A stretch of DNA of 64,000 bases from SB11 sp965222995 (GCA_965222995.1 OZ244977.1:3534001-3598000), one strand, 5' to 3'. Positions 34,447 through 44,257 are shown, numbered from the stretch's first letter. Translations and numbers: made by a program. The notes: generated by a model not told the origin, from the sequence alone.

Positions 34447-35634
34447 ATGAAAAAACAAACTTTCAAGAGCAGTATGAAAAAATCACTTTCAGTTATTGCT
34501 ATTTCAATCACTACAATTTTTATTACACACGCCCAAACCCCAAGTACTTGGGATCCAACTGACCAAACAACAACTTCTGGGGCTGTTGGAATTGGGACAA
34601 TTGCTCCAGCGGGTTGGCAGGAAATCATTTATTGTGATGACCAACAAAATGGTCTTATCATCACTAATTCTATTTGCCCTTCTGCTCCAGCCCAAAACTA
34701 TCCAATCTCATTTGATGGCGTTTTTGAACCAGTTTTTGGTCCTGAACCCGGAGGTGGAGGCTCAATCCCCTACCCAATCGCAAGTTTCACCTTACAGCAA
34801 TATGGCAACTTTACAAATAGCCACCCAATGCTTTGGGCAAGAATGCAAAACCATAGTTCTTTTTTAGGTTCAGCGTCAGGTCCATATACAAGCAGGTTTA
34901 TTGTGACTCCTGACGGAACTTCAGGTGTTAATATAGAAGTACCGCGTGCTACTTTTGATGTAAAAAGTTTAGGATCATATAACTATCCCGGATTAATAGT
35001 TGGTAGGCAACAAATTAGTTCTGCTTCAAATACACAACATACTATGTTTGTTCCTCTACTTCATACTGACGGGTATAACAATATCTCACAGCAATATGAC
35101 CAAGGTATGTTCTTCACAGATGGAAATGGCATTAATGGCTCTAATGCTAGTGGTTCGTTTGTTATTGCTCCTTGGGCTGACCCAAATAATTCAGCAAATG
35201 TTGGTGGATTACGAATAGATAATTTAGGAAACTTAGAAGTTCATGGGTCAACAAGAACAATTCAGTTAAATGTTAACGTAAAATGGTGGAGTGATTTTGT
35301 ATTTGCTGATGATTACAAACTTATGCCTCTTTCAGAACTTGAGAAATTTGTTATAAAAAACAAGCATTTACCTGATGTACCAAGTGAAAAGGAATTAAAG
35401 GAAACTGGACTAGATGTTGCAGAAATGCAAGCTATTCACATTAAAAAAATTGAGGAACTAACGTTGTATACCATTGCTCAAGAAAAAGAAATTGATAAGC
35501 TAAAAAGTAAAGTAGACAAGCAAGAACAAAAGCAATTAGAACAATCTCAACAAATAAATCGTCAACAGAAAGAGTTGGAAGAACTTAAAAAGAAGTTAAA
35601 TTTGTTAGTAGAAGCACAATTGCAAAATAAATAA
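34447..35634 (+). CDS. secreted fibre-like protein with C-terminal coiled coil
   Basis: A 395-residue protein. ATG 34447 gives a signal peptide (MKKSLSVIAISITTIFITHA, also reachable from 34474). The body is beta-rich (GAVGIGTIAPAG, PNNSANVGGLRIDNLGNLEVHG). The C-terminus has the motif FVFADDYKLMPLSELEKFV, then NKHLPDVPSEKELKE, and a long charged coiled coil. This ending recurs in Bacteroidota tail-fibre-like or adhesin proteins. It probably forms a trimeric fibre. It precedes a lipoprotein and a T9SS-sorted protein in the same direction. Confidence 0.75.
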   Translation: MKKQTFKSSMKKSLSVIAISITTIFITHAQTPSTWDPTDQTTTSGAVGIGTIAPAGWQEIIYCDDQQNGLIITNSICPSAPAQNYPISFDGVFEPVFGPEPGGGGSIPYPIASFTLQQYGNFTNSHPMLWARMQNHSSFLGSASGPYTSRFIVTPDGTSGVNIEVPRATFDVKSLGSYNYPGLIVGRQQISSASNTQHTMFVPLLHTDGYNNISQQYDQGMFFTDGNGINGSNASGSFVIAPWADPNNSANVGGLRIDNLGNLEVHGSTRTIQLNVNVKWWSDFVFADDYKLMPLSELEKFVIKNKHLPDVPSEKELKETGLDVAEMQAIHIKKIEELTLYTIAQEKEIDKLKSKVDKQEQKQLEQSQQINRQQKELEELKKKLNLLVEAQLQNK

Positions 35635-35638
35635 TCTA

Positions 35639-36484
35639 ATGAAAAACACCCGATGGTTGCTTATAAGTTTTTTAGGTTTAATTTTTCTAAATAATTGTAA
35701 AGAAAAACCTGAACCCATTGACCCTTGTAAAGATAAAACCGCTACAAATGCTGATTTTATTATTGAACAACAAGTTGGAGAAAGGTGGTTTGAAGGAGAT
35801 ACAGTTATTAGTAGTCAATTTAACAAGGTAAGGTTTACAGCTAAACATGACGCAGATTCTTACCTATGGAAAATTGGGTCTGAAACAATTACTACTAAAT
35901 CATTTATAAGGACTTTGTTTCCAGAGAACTCCAGTGTTTCAATAAAATTAATAGTATCACAAGAACCAAGTACACAATGTTTTCCTAATGACGACGGAAA
36001 AGATACAGTAGAAAAAAAATTATTAGTTTGGCATAACATATACGGCTCAAACCCTGCTAGGACACCTGATGACATAACATTGAGTCCTTATATCCCTCTC
36101 TATGGAACTTATTATGGAGAGTCAAGCAGTGAAGTTGGGAATAAAAAGTTTGTAACTATTATTGATACTGTATGGACTAATGAAAACTCTGACCCAAAAC
36201 GTGTCGGATTGATTAGGGGAATCCCTTATAAATCACTAACAACTGAAAAAATCAGAAATGCTTCTTTATTCACTTATATAGAGGATTTTGGTTTTAGGTC
36301 TGTTCATTTTAATATGAAAACAAATGTTGGTGGCGTAATGGATTATCCACTAATTCCGAGAATTGTTGGGTACGCTTGGCTTGATAGAAGTGATTTGAAT
36401 ATGATAACTATTGACTATCAATATCTTGATACCTTAACTAACAATTGGAAACAAGATACATTCACTGGGAAAAGGGTGTGGTAA
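35639..36484 (+). CDS. lipoprotein, unknown function
   Basis: A 281-residue protein with a lipobox-like N-terminus (LGLIFLNNCKEKPEP), 4 bases after the fibre gene. A beta-rich middle (TNADFIIEQQVGERWFEGD) and C-terminal aromatic strands are visible. It likely is an outer-membrane partner of its neighbours. No family recognised. Confidence 0.7.
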   Translation: MKNTRWLLISFLGLIFLNNCKEKPEPIDPCKDKTATNADFIIEQQVGERWFEGDTVISSQFNKVRFTAKHDADSYLWKIGSETITTKSFIRTLFPENSSVSIKLIVSQEPSTQCFPNDDGKDTVEKKLLVWHNIYGSNPARTPDDITLSPYIPLYGTYYGESSSEVGNKKFVTIIDTVWTNENSDPKRVGLIRGIPYKSLTTEKIRNASLFTYIEDFGFRSVHFNMKTNVGGVMDYPLIPRIVGYAWLDRSDLNMITIDYQYLDTLTNNWKQDTFTGKRVW

Positions 36485-36499
36485 AATCACAATCAATAT

Positions 36500-39289
36500 A
36501 TGAAATTTATTAAAAAATGTTCCTTATTATTTTTCTTAATAGGGGCAATAACAAATGTGACAGTTGCACAGTGTGTGGTCAATACTACTACAACTGATTG
36601 GCAACAATTTAATGGTGGTGTTGGTCCCAGTAATAATGATTTTAACTGGACCATAACCGGATTAACGTACCCAATTTACTTGCAAGATAATCTTGACAAC
36701 CCAAGTAGGAATATTGAGCTACCTTATTTTTGTACTCAATCCTCAGGTTCTGGGAGTTGTGGCAATAAAAACACTCTTCAATATGAACTTTTAGGTAACT
36801 CAGCTTCACAGCAAGATATTAATCCTGAAGATGGATGGGAATTGGTTTTAAAAAACTTTGGTACAGCAAATATTACGCCTAATGACAATACGGGAAGAGG
36901 TGTAGCAAATCCATTTTTTGTGCTCTATAACAGATTCAATGGAAAAATGAAGATTTATATGGCATTAATGGGGATTAGGACTGGCTCCTCTGCATTATTA
37001 AGAGTAGGTTTTTTAAATGGAGAAAAATATACTGCACTTTTTTCACATGCTGAACCCATTACAAAACCTTTTGGTAGCTTTGATAATACTAAAAAATTCA
37101 ATACTATAAACCACATCGCCCAGAAGAACTTTCAGGATGATTATTATTGGCTTGTTTCTGAACTTCAAACCTCATACGACCCATGTGCGTGTTTCAGACC
37201 AATAGGTTCTTCAAAACCTTCAATTATCGTTGTAACTCCGTATGTTATTCAAACTTCTGATATTGACGCTACTATTGAAGGGACTGTAAGCCAGAAACTC
37301 ATTCAAAATAATACTGTCCAGCCTGAATCAGATAAAAAGACATCTTTTTCTGAGTTATTAAAAGCAGGGCAAAGTTCTTATAATAAATGGAACTCTTATA
37401 AAAGTAAAGTTGATGAGGTTTTAAATAATTATAACCAAAAGTATAAGGATAAGCTTGTTAATGATTGGTGGAATGAAGAAATTAAGAAAAACCCTGCTAT
37501 TGCAGGAGTTTATACAACTGCTCAAATTCAACAACAATTTAATGACTTTAAATCAACAAGTGAAGGATTTAAAAAATTAGTTGGAATTGATAAGATTGAT
37601 AAATACAATAACGATGTAAGTGTTTTTAAAGGGATTGCGTCTACTCTACCATATGTTGGAACCGCAATAGGAATTGTTGAGTTTTTTTCGCAAGGCGGGC
37701 AGAAAGAAGAAACTCCAGCTCCACCTACAGTCTTTAATGTTAACTTAAATGTAAATGGCACAATTACTTCTGAAACACCACTTACCGATTTTTCATTTCA
37801 TAATCCCGGAACAATAGACCCAAATAATCCTTCTGGGAGTCATTTAACACCAATTTATGACAATGTTTTAGGAGTTTTTAATGCTTTAAAAGAGCCCACT
37901 TTTAATCATCATAAAATTGAACCTGTTGTTTATCTTGATAACCCCTATGCTAATCAAACAATTTATAATTTCCCTGATGATGATTGGAATAAAGCGGAAG
38001 CTGCACCTTTGCACCAGTATTTTATTACTGAAGATTTTAAATTTTCTATTAATCCAGCAGCTAATCTTGAGGCAGAAGTAATAGACGCTTGTTATGTATT
38101 GGAGTATGACGCAAATGATGATTTGTCCTTACATGACCCCGAAGAATATACGAGTACTAAGGCTATTCCTTTTCACGATTTAGCTTATTTTAGTAGTACT
38201 GAAAAAACTTTTGATGAAAGGATAGAATCATATGAGCGAGCTGGAATGCACTTAGAATATGTTTCAAACAATTATCCAAATACTGGTTCCGTAATTAGAT
38301 TTAGAACTCCGTATGTGCCTTTAAAGTGCTTACCTAATGTAAACTTTGTAATGTTTGGTGGTGGTGGAAAGCCAAAAATGTATATAAAACTTTTGGTAAG
38401 CATGAAAAGAACAGACGACCCCAATGCTTCAAATGTGAGAGAAATAATAACATTTGATGTTAGTTCTAATTTCAATAACTCTACTGAATTGGTATCTTCT
38501 AGTACTTATGACGCTCATTTATATGCAGGGCAAACTTTACAATCTCATGTTCCACCTTCTACATATAATGATGTTAGATACAATTTTTTAAAACATAATG
38601 GTTTACCTCTTGATAATGTTTATCATTCATTCCACGATGTAACCTATGACCCTAATATTCATGCAGGTAACCTTAATGCTACAGGAGATATTACTATTCC
38701 AAATTACACAAATATTCCTGATGGAACTATTATAAGGGCTTTTGGCAAAATAATCGTAGGTGGTAGTGTAACTTTTGGAAACAATGTTGAGTTAAGAGCG
38801 GGTGTTACTATTGACATTCCTCCAACAACTAATATTAATCCAACGACAGCTCTAATCATAGAACCGAATATTAGTCTTTCAGCTTTTAATTGCACGAGCT
38901 CCGATGTAGCTTCATTAAAGGCTACCCAGTCTGAAATAGATGCAATCTGTAATTCTACTACTTACAAACAAAATTCTGGGCAAGCGAAAAATGATCCTAA
39001 TGAATTTGAAAACCAGAACATTAGTGAGAAATACGTTCTTGATTGTCATTTTTACCCTAACCCTGCCACTTCAAAAGTTTATGTGAATCTCAAGTTAGAT
39101 AACAAAGCTGATTATAAAGTTCAGGTAATGGATGTTAACGGTAAAACTTTAGTAACTAATAATTATCATGGGAGAAAAGGAAGCAATATTGAAGGAATTG
39201 AGATTAGCCACCTACCAGCAGGGGTATATTTTATTTCAATAAATACTAGTAATTATTTTAAAACGGATAAGTTTTTAATAATAAAATAA
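36500..39289 (+). CDS. T9SS type A-sorted large secreted protein
   Basis: A 929-residue protein with a signal peptide (LIGAITNVTVAQ) and a type A sorting domain at the end (CHFYPNPATSKVYV, LPAGVYFISINT). Residues ~240-330 are helical and charged (SKVDEVLNNYNQKYKDKLVN region), and a Gly-rich hydrophobic stretch (GIASTLPYVGTAIGIVEFFS) lies near residue 385. Late beta strands (IPNYTNIPDGTIIRAFG) resemble beta-helix turns. It is in the same direction as the fibre and lipoprotein genes, likely one operon. Function unknown. Confidence 0.85.
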   Translation: MKFIKKCSLLFFLIGAITNVTVAQCVVNTTTTDWQQFNGGVGPSNNDFNWTITGLTYPIYLQDNLDNPSRNIELPYFCTQSSGSGSCGNKNTLQYELLGNSASQQDINPEDGWELVLKNFGTANITPNDNTGRGVANPFFVLYNRFNGKMKIYMALMGIRTGSSALLRVGFLNGEKYTALFSHAEPITKPFGSFDNTKKFNTINHIAQKNFQDDYYWLVSELQTSYDPCACFRPIGSSKPSIIVVTPYVIQTSDIDATIEGTVSQKLIQNNTVQPESDKKTSFSELLKAGQSSYNKWNSYKSKVDEVLNNYNQKYKDKLVNDWWNEEIKKNPAIAGVYTTAQIQQQFNDFKSTSEGFKKLVGIDKIDKYNNDVSVFKGIASTLPYVGTAIGIVEFFSQGGQKEETPAPPTVFNVNLNVNGTITSETPLTDFSFHNPGTIDPNNPSGSHLTPIYDNVLGVFNALKEPTFNHHKIEPVVYLDNPYANQTIYNFPDDDWNKAEAAPLHQYFITEDFKFSINPAANLEAEVIDACYVLEYDANDDLSLHDPEEYTSTKAIPFHDLAYFSSTEKTFDERIESYERAGMHLEYVSNNYPNTGSVIRFRTPYVPLKCLPNVNFVMFGGGGKPKMYIKLLVSMKRTDDPNASNVREIITFDVSSNFNNSTELVSSSTYDAHLYAGQTLQSHVPPSTYNDVRYNFLKHNGLPLDNVYHSFHDVTYDPNIHAGNLNATGDITIPNYTNIPDGTIIRAFGKIIVGGSVTFGNNVELRAGVTIDIPPTTNINPTTALIIEPNISLSAFNCTSSDVASLKATQSEIDAICNSTTYKQNSGQAKNDPNEFENQNISEKYVLDCHFYPNPATSKVYVNLKLDNKADYKVQVMDVNGKTLVTNNYHGRKGSNIEGIEISHLPAGVYFISINTSNYFKTDKFLIIK

Positions 39290-39350
39290 AAATTAATTTC
39301 AGTGGATACTTTTATCTTTTAAGAACATAAATAAATACCAAGTATTATAC

Positions 39351-39378
39351 AAAGCCATGTCGGGAGATGTGGCTTTTT
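39351..39378 (+). terminator. terminator after the T9SS operon
   Basis: AAAGCCA/TGGCTTT stem extended by wobble pairs around a GGGA loop, followed by a T run (TTTTTTA). Confidence 0.75.
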
Positions 39379-39380
39379 TA

Positions 39381-40670
39381 TTTCACTTTTTAAAGCAAGG
39401 CACAGCGCGGATACTTAACATCCTATGTTTGTTTCAAGAAATATCAAAGTATATTTCAATTATTGAAGAAAAGGAAAAGAATAAGACCGTTACTTAATAT
39501 AAGTGAAAAACTTGGGCATTATGAAGGTCCCTTTTCCTTTGCTTTTTAACTTGGACAGTTCATTAGGCTAAGAGCTTGTATTAGGATGTTGAGTGTAAAA
39601 AAGCATCTTCTTCAGTACTTATATTACCCTTTAATTCTTACTGATATGATTGCACAGTACATCGGCATTGATGTTGCCAAAGACAACTTTATGGTTGCTT
39701 ATAAAGAAGATACTGTTCTTCTTAACAAAGTAACTTTCTCTAACAATGCAAAAGGAATCCGCCAGTTTATTGCATCCATTCCCCCTTCTGCTCATTGCAT
39801 TATGGAAGCTACAGGTGTATATAGCATGAGACTCGCTCTCTCTTTGCATAAGAAAGGTTTTTTTGTTTCCGTAGTAAATCCCTTACAGATTAAACGCTTT
39901 GCGCAAACCAAATTAAAGCGAACAAAAACAGATAGTGTCGATGCAGAACTTATTGCTGAATATGGTGAACGGATGTCTCCCGACTTCTATCAACCTCCCC
40001 CTTTCTATATCAGCATTCTGCAACAACAACGTACTGCTTTGCAATTAGTTATTAAAACTAAATTATCTTTTTCTAATCAACTCCATGCACTTCGCAGGTT
40101 GCCTAAAAAAGATAGTATAAGTATAGAAGGATGTAAGGCTATTATATCGTCATTAGATACGGAAAGGTATCGTTTAGAGGAAGCCATGGAACAAACCATT
40201 AATGAGCATTGCCATGACTTGTTTATGCAATTACAATCTATTCCCGGTATTAGCAAAAAGTCAGCTATTGAGTTAATTATTGTTTCAGGGGCATTTAAGA
40301 ACTTTTCATCTGCTAAACAGTTTTCTGCCTACATTGGTGTTTGTCCTTGTATCAATGAATCTGGTTCATCCATTCGGGGCTACAAAGGAATTAGTAGAAT
40401 GGGTGATAAAGGGGTACGAAATATGCTTTTTATGTGTTCGCTAATGGCTAAGCAATGTAATCTTCCCTGTAAGGCTTTGTATGACCGCATGGTGGCTTCG
40501 GGTAAACCCAAAAAAGTAGCTTTGTTAGCTGTTGTTAATAAATTAGTAAAGCAGGTCTTTGGTGTTGTTAATTCAGGTAGCTTATTCGTTAATGCGTATC
40601 CACAAGGAGTGTAATCTGTATCTTAGTTTTATGTAGTACTTACCCTGATGTGTACAGCTTTGCTGTTTAA
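39381..40670 (+). mobile_element. IS110-family insertion sequence (boundaries not determined)
   Basis: The element contains one transposase gene and a ~265-base non-coding 5' segment (39381-39645), which is where IS110-type elements often encode their guide (bridge/seek) RNA. IS110 elements lack long terminal repeats, so the ends cannot be fixed by eye. No other gene lies in the 5' segment. Confidence 0.5.
39646..40614 (+). CDS. IS110-family transposase (DEDD plus Tnp20)
   Basis: A 322-residue transposase starting at MIAQYIGIDVAKDNF (39646); the upstream in-frame ATG (39586) adds 20 residues. The RuvC-like catalytic set is GID near the start, MEATG, and KTDSVDAELIAEY, with Tyr-rich context. 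The C-terminal transposase-20 domain has YIGVCPCINESGSSIRGYKG (candidate Ser) and ISRMGDKGVRNMLF. It looks intact and full-length. Confidence 0.93.
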   Translation: MIAQYIGIDVAKDNFMVAYKEDTVLLNKVTFSNNAKGIRQFIASIPPSAHCIMEATGVYSMRLALSLHKKGFFVSVVNPLQIKRFAQTKLKRTKTDSVDAELIAEYGERMSPDFYQPPPFYISILQQQRTALQLVIKTKLSFSNQLHALRRLPKKDSISIEGCKAIISSLDTERYRLEEAMEQTINEHCHDLFMQLQSIPGISKKSAIELIIVSGAFKNFSSAKQFSAYIGVCPCINESGSSIRGYKGISRMGDKGVRNMLFMCSLMAKQCNLPCKALYDRMVASGKPKKVALLAVVNKLVKQVFGVVNSGSLFVNAYPQGV

Positions 40671-40750
40671 TATAACTGGGTTATAGGACTTGGATGTAAT
40701 CCCGAAGTGAAGCGCAGTCAACGGAAGCTCCTATAACACACAGTTATGTT
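40671..40750. repeat. attC-like palindrome 1
   Basis: ATAACT (40672-40677) and AGTTAT (40742-40747) form an outer stem; TTATAGGA (40681-40688) pairs with TCCTATAA (40729-40736). The two stems are separated by an unequal spacer, and a 40-base loop lies in the middle. This is the architecture of integron attC sites, though the R boxes do not match the consensus fully. Confidence 0.5.
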
Positions 40751-40817
40751 AAAACATGGGTCTATGAATTGGCGTGTATGGATTTTATGAAAACTTTATT
40801 TGTTTTTTAGCACAGTT

Positions 40818-40898
40818 CATAATGCCCTTATAGGTTTTAGCTGAAAGCTCGTAACCAAAGAGAAGTCCACAGGAAAACACTTATAAGGCAACATTATG
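40818..40898. repeat. attC-like palindrome 2
   Basis: CATAATG (40818-40824) pairs with CATTATG (40892-40898) and CCTTATA (40826-40832) with TATAAGG (40882-40888), again with uneven spacers and a long loop. Same layout as the palindrome 68 bases upstream; both end in TTATGTTAA. The rest of 40615-41081 has no gene. A short stem AAACCCTT...AAGGGTTT lies at about 40984-41024. Confidence 0.5.
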
Positions 40899-41081
40899 TT
40901 AATGTAGCTTTGGTAATGGTAGGTTTATCTTGAGAATATGCCCATACACAAAAAATATAGTGGCTGTGTATGCAATAAGAGAGAAACCCTTACCGCTAAA
41001 AGAAAAATAAAGAGACAAGGGTTTGCCTTTGTGTACGCGGGGAAAAGTAGTCTGTTAGGACTGCTTTAGTGTTGCTTTTTC

Positions 41082-41321
41082 TTAACCTTTCCTTCGTTCC
41101 AGTTCTTCTCCTGTTCTGTCATCCATTACATAGATAGTATCTTTTTGCTCTTGGGTTAAGGCTTCATCAAAGCTGATGTCGATAATAGCTTCTTGTTCTT
41201 CTTCACTACCCTGCTTGGCTTGTATTTTTTGCCAAGCTTCTTGCGGTGTATCAGCTTCTATAACATAGGTGGTGTTTTTCCAAGCTATTACTTTTTGCGA
41301 TACATGTATTCGTTGCTTCAT
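41082..41321 (-). CDS. small element-encoded protein
   Basis: A 79-residue acidic protein. It begins MKQRIHVSQKVIAWKNTTYV and contains ADTPQEAWQKIQAKQ, a pattern of conjugative-element accessory proteins with no assigned role. It is the last gene in a minus-strand run with 41353-42649. Confidence 0.6.
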   Translation of the reverse strand: MKQRIHVSQKVIAWKNTTYVIEADTPQEAWQKIQAKQGSEEEQEAIIDISFDEALTQEQKDTIYVMDDRTGEELERRKG

Positions 41322-41352
41322 GGTGTTGGTGTATTCGTTTTATATTGAACCC

Positions 41353-41850
41353 TTACTCATACGGTAAAGGTTCAAGTGTTGGCTTCTCCTGTAGCTCTAT
41401 GGTGGTATTTTCTTCCTGTTCTTCTGCTACTATATTTTCTACTTGCTCATTACGGAACAAGTACACTACTGGAAAAAACTTGAAGTTTTCCTTTGTCGGG
41501 TCTTGTGTTGTTTCACTATCCTTTTCCTCTTGGCTATGTTCTTCGTTATTGTCTGTTACAGGATTACCGTGTTGGTCTTTTGGTCTGCCCCATAGCAAAA
41601 AAGCCTTTTCACCTTTCTTGACTTTCTTCCCTCTTTTCTGCCATCCTATATAAGTGTTGAAGGTTTTATGGTTGCCTTGTTTGTATAGGGTTTCCATAAT
41701 GGCTTCATTAATGGTTGGAAAGGTTTCGTCCTCTACCAAGTCTTTGACTTCTTCGCTTAGTGTTTTTAGGGTATCTCGTGCTACCTCTATGGGTCGGGGT
41801 GTTGTATGTTTTTGTTTCAGTTCTTGTGTTTTTTCTGTGGTTGTTGTCAT
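41353..41850 (-). CDS. ArdC N-terminal-domain (DUF1738-like) protein
   Basis: A 165-residue protein. It contains TFNTYIGWQKRGKKVKKGEK and KAFLLWGRPKDQHGN, the central part of the ArdC-like ssDNA-binding domain, without a protease half. The C-terminus is acidic. It is likely a DNA-protection or replication helper of the element. Confidence 0.7.
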   Translation of the reverse strand: MTTTTEKTQELKQKHTTPRPIEVARDTLKTLSEEVKDLVEDETFPTINEAIMETLYKQGNHKTFNTYIGWQKRGKKVKKGEKAFLLWGRPKDQHGNPVTDNNEEHSQEEKDSETTQDPTKENFKFFPVVYLFRNEQVENIVAEEQEENTTIELQEKPTLEPLPYE

Positions 41851-41862
41851 AGTGGTATGGGT

Positions 41863-42198
41863 TTAAAGTATGGGTACGGTGTACTCTATGGTATCGGGTA
41901 CTGGTTCTTCACTTTGGAGATAACATACTGGGTCAAAGTAGTGCAACCCACTCCATATATAGCGGTTATTATTATTCTCTATGATTGTCCAAATAGTGTT
42001 TTCGGGTTGGCTTCTGATATATTGTAATTCTTCTCCAAATGTTTCAAAGGCACAGCCTCTCCATATAAAAGTTTCAAAAGCATGACCTCTGCTTAGTGAA
42101 GCATTAGCTAAGTGATTTTTTTTGAGAGTGAATTTCTCAGCAAACTCCTCTAGGTCTATGGTTATACTTTCGGGCTGGTATTCGGTTCTTTTTTTCAT
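41863..42198 (-). CDS. element-encoded hypothetical protein
   Basis: A 111-residue protein with a conserved-looking basic N-terminus (MKKRTEYQPESITIDLEEFA). It shows a repeated phrase, HAFETFIWRG then CAFETFGEEL. Thirteen bases separate it from the next minus-strand gene, consistent with an operon. No family recognised. Confidence 0.6.
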   Translation of the reverse strand: MKKRTEYQPESITIDLEEFAEKFTLKKNHLANASLSRGHAFETFIWRGCAFETFGEELQYIRSQPENTIWTIIENNNNRYIWSGLHYFDPVCYLQSEEPVPDTIEYTVPIL

Positions 42199-42259
42199 GG
42201 TGGTATGGGTTTAGTTAGATAACCCACCCTGCCCCAAAGAGCAAGGCAGGTTTAAGTGA

Positions 42260-42649
42260 TTACTTCATCTCTGCAAAGGCAACAATACCTTCCTCAAAAG
42301 TTTTGATGTGAGCATTCAGCTTCTCCACAATGAAGTTTTTAACCTCAAGCACCAGTTTAGGGTTTTTGATTTCATACTCATGGTGTTTGAAGTCTTTTAG
42401 TTTGATACAGCCTCCCGCATTGTATTCATGTTCAAAGATTTCAAGTTCTTCTTGCTCAAAGTCCAGTTTTTCAACAGCTTCTTTGTGGTCTTGGAAGCGT
42501 GCTCTCTTGTTTACCAAGTCAGTTAAGCCAGTAAAATACTGTTGCTTCTCTTTAATGATGTCCTCTGCTTTTTTTAGAGGGGTAGTAGTTTTAGGTGCAG
42601 TTCCGTTTGCACCACCTTTTTGGTTGTTTGTTTTTGGTTTTGTTTCCAT
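42260..42649 (-). CDS. element-encoded helical protein
   Basis: A 129-residue protein, start METKPKTNNQ (ATG 42649); the longer open frame adds 31 unlikely residues. Mostly charged helices (KAEDIIKEKQQYFTGLTDL, VEKLDFEQEELEIFEHEYN). It is the first gene of the minus-strand run ending at 41082. Confidence 0.65.
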   Translation of the reverse strand: METKPKTNNQKGGANGTAPKTTTPLKKAEDIIKEKQQYFTGLTDLVNKRARFQDHKEAVEKLDFEQEELEIFEHEYNAGGCIKLKDFKHHEYEIKNPKLVLEVKNFIVEKLNAHIKTFEEGIVAFAEMK

Positions 42650-42943
42650 TTTTAAGTGTTTGTAGCAAGGGGTTCTCACCACAAAAAACATTTCCCCCGA
42701 AGGGATATACACAAATCCAACGTGTGGTGGCCGAATGGACAAGGTTGTATGGCAATATTTATTGGTGGTATTTTCTTAACCACGAAAAAATTTGACTACA
42801 CCGGAGGCTCTGACCTTGACCAAAGGTGCTGGATGACCTTTGTGTATCCCTTCGGGGTGAAAAAGAGATTAAAGGGGTATGCCGATGAAAAAAACCAAAA
42901 GTCTTATATAAAAAATAATATATTGGTTTTCAATACTATCAAT

Positions 42944-44257
42944 ATGGAAACTCATAAAATCAGTTACAAACAATCATTTGCTGACCTCAATAATCTAATA
43001 AATTCAGTAGTAGGTGATAGTGAAATTATAGCAATAAGCAATGTTGAAGTTCGTTTTAAGTCAAGAGTTCTTAAAAAAGTCTTTTTTGGAGTTCTTATAA
43101 TTATTGGTATAGGAATTTTTAATGCTGTCATTGATAAGATACTGGAATTTATAATAGAAGACTTCTTTTCTTCAATAAAAGATATTAGAGTGGTTCTTTT
43201 TATAACATTATTCTGCGGATTGGTTTTACTAATAGGCTTTCTTGCCGGAATAGCTAAAGTAAGAGATATTATAATACTGACTGAAGATAAAATATTTGTT
43301 ATTCAAGGTATTATTAAGTATGGTGATAATAGATTCAGAGCTAAAGAAGTAACAAGTATAGCTATTGGGGAAATAACAAAATGTACTACTAATCCTCTGA
43401 CATTATTTAGGAGGTTTTTCAAACTCAGCACGAATGAATCAAAAATTTATATAAGCCAAAGTTATTTTTGGTCTACTAAAACTAGTCTCAATTCAAAATT
43501 TGTTAATCTGCGAAAGTTTCTACAATCTGTTAAAACAGTAGATAAGGTTGCCTATAATTACTATTTTGTTGAACCTCAATATATTTTGTTTTTTAAAGGT
43601 GTATTAAAGTTCATTTTCATCTTATATAGTTTAGGTATTATACTAATACCATTTTATGTGACATGGGTGTTAGCTAAGATACGTTATGATATTGCTATAT
43701 CACTAGAACAAGAAAAAAAGGGATACAACCCTTATTATGATGAAAATGCCAAAAGTTACAATAATAGTCAAAGGAAGTATGAGTTTGATGAACCTTACGA
43801 AAAAAATAAAGGTGATGACGAGCCTTTAGACCAGTATTCAGAACGTGATGAAGAAAGAAACTCGTGGACTGATGAAAGTAACAAGTCTGACACTTATTCA
43901 TCTAATGGTACAAATACTAAAAGGTTTAGTGTTTGTAATCAAAGTTCAGAATATGTAATAGATGTTGCCGTATGCTATTTATATAATAAGACTTGGGAAA
44001 TTAGAGGATGGTTTAATGTTAATAAAAACGATTGTGTAGAAATATTAAAAGAACACAATAGTGATAGGGTTTATGTATACGCTTTTACTCCAAGTGGTGA
44101 AGAGTTGGGAGGTGATATTGAATTATGTATACACCCTACCGAGGGTTTTTCCATACCATATAGTGACCAAAACTGCCCTGAAGGGTACATTAAAAAAGGG
44201 TTTGTTGAAATAGAAGTTGGCGATTCAGATTTTGAATTACCGATTGTAGATGAGTGA
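42944..44257 (+). CDS. membrane protein with PH-like and DUF1036 domains
   Basis: A 437-residue protein starting METHKISYKQSFADLN (ATG 42944; the longer frame runs over non-coding DNA). Residues ~40-85 and ~90-110 have two transmembrane helices, then a bPH-2-like region (LTEDKIFVIQGIIKYGDNRF). A third hydrophobic segment is near residue 210. The C-terminal ~110 residues are DUF1036-like (VCNQSSEYVIDVAVCYL, WEIRGWFNVNKNDCVEILK, GFVEIEVGDSD). A Tyr/Glu/Asp-rich linker separates them. Role unknown; DUF1036 proteins are often exported. Confidence 0.75.
   Translation: METHKISYKQSFADLNNLINSVVGDSEIIAISNVEVRFKSRVLKKVFFGVLIIIGIGIFNAVIDKILEFIIEDFFSSIKDIRVVLFITLFCGLVLLIGFLAGIAKVRDIIILTEDKIFVIQGIIKYGDNRFRAKEVTSIAIGEITKCTTNPLTLFRRFFKLSTNESKIYISQSYFWSTKTSLNSKFVNLRKFLQSVKTVDKVAYNYYFVEPQYILFFKGVLKFIFILYSLGIILIPFYVTWVLAKIRYDIAISLEQEKKGYNPYYDENAKSYNNSQRKYEFDEPYEKNKGDDEPLDQYSERDEERNSWTDESNKSDTYSSNGTNTKRFSVCNQSSEYVIDVAVCYLYNKTWEIRGWFNVNKNDCVEILKEHNSDRVYVYAFTPSGEELGGDIELCIHPTEGFSIPYSDQNCPEGYIKKGFVEIEVGDSDFELPIVDE

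Noticed and set aside
42656..42943. N-terminal extension of the DUF1036 protein
   Set aside because: The 96 extra codons run over intergenic DNA, have no domain-like content and precede the natural ATG at 42944.
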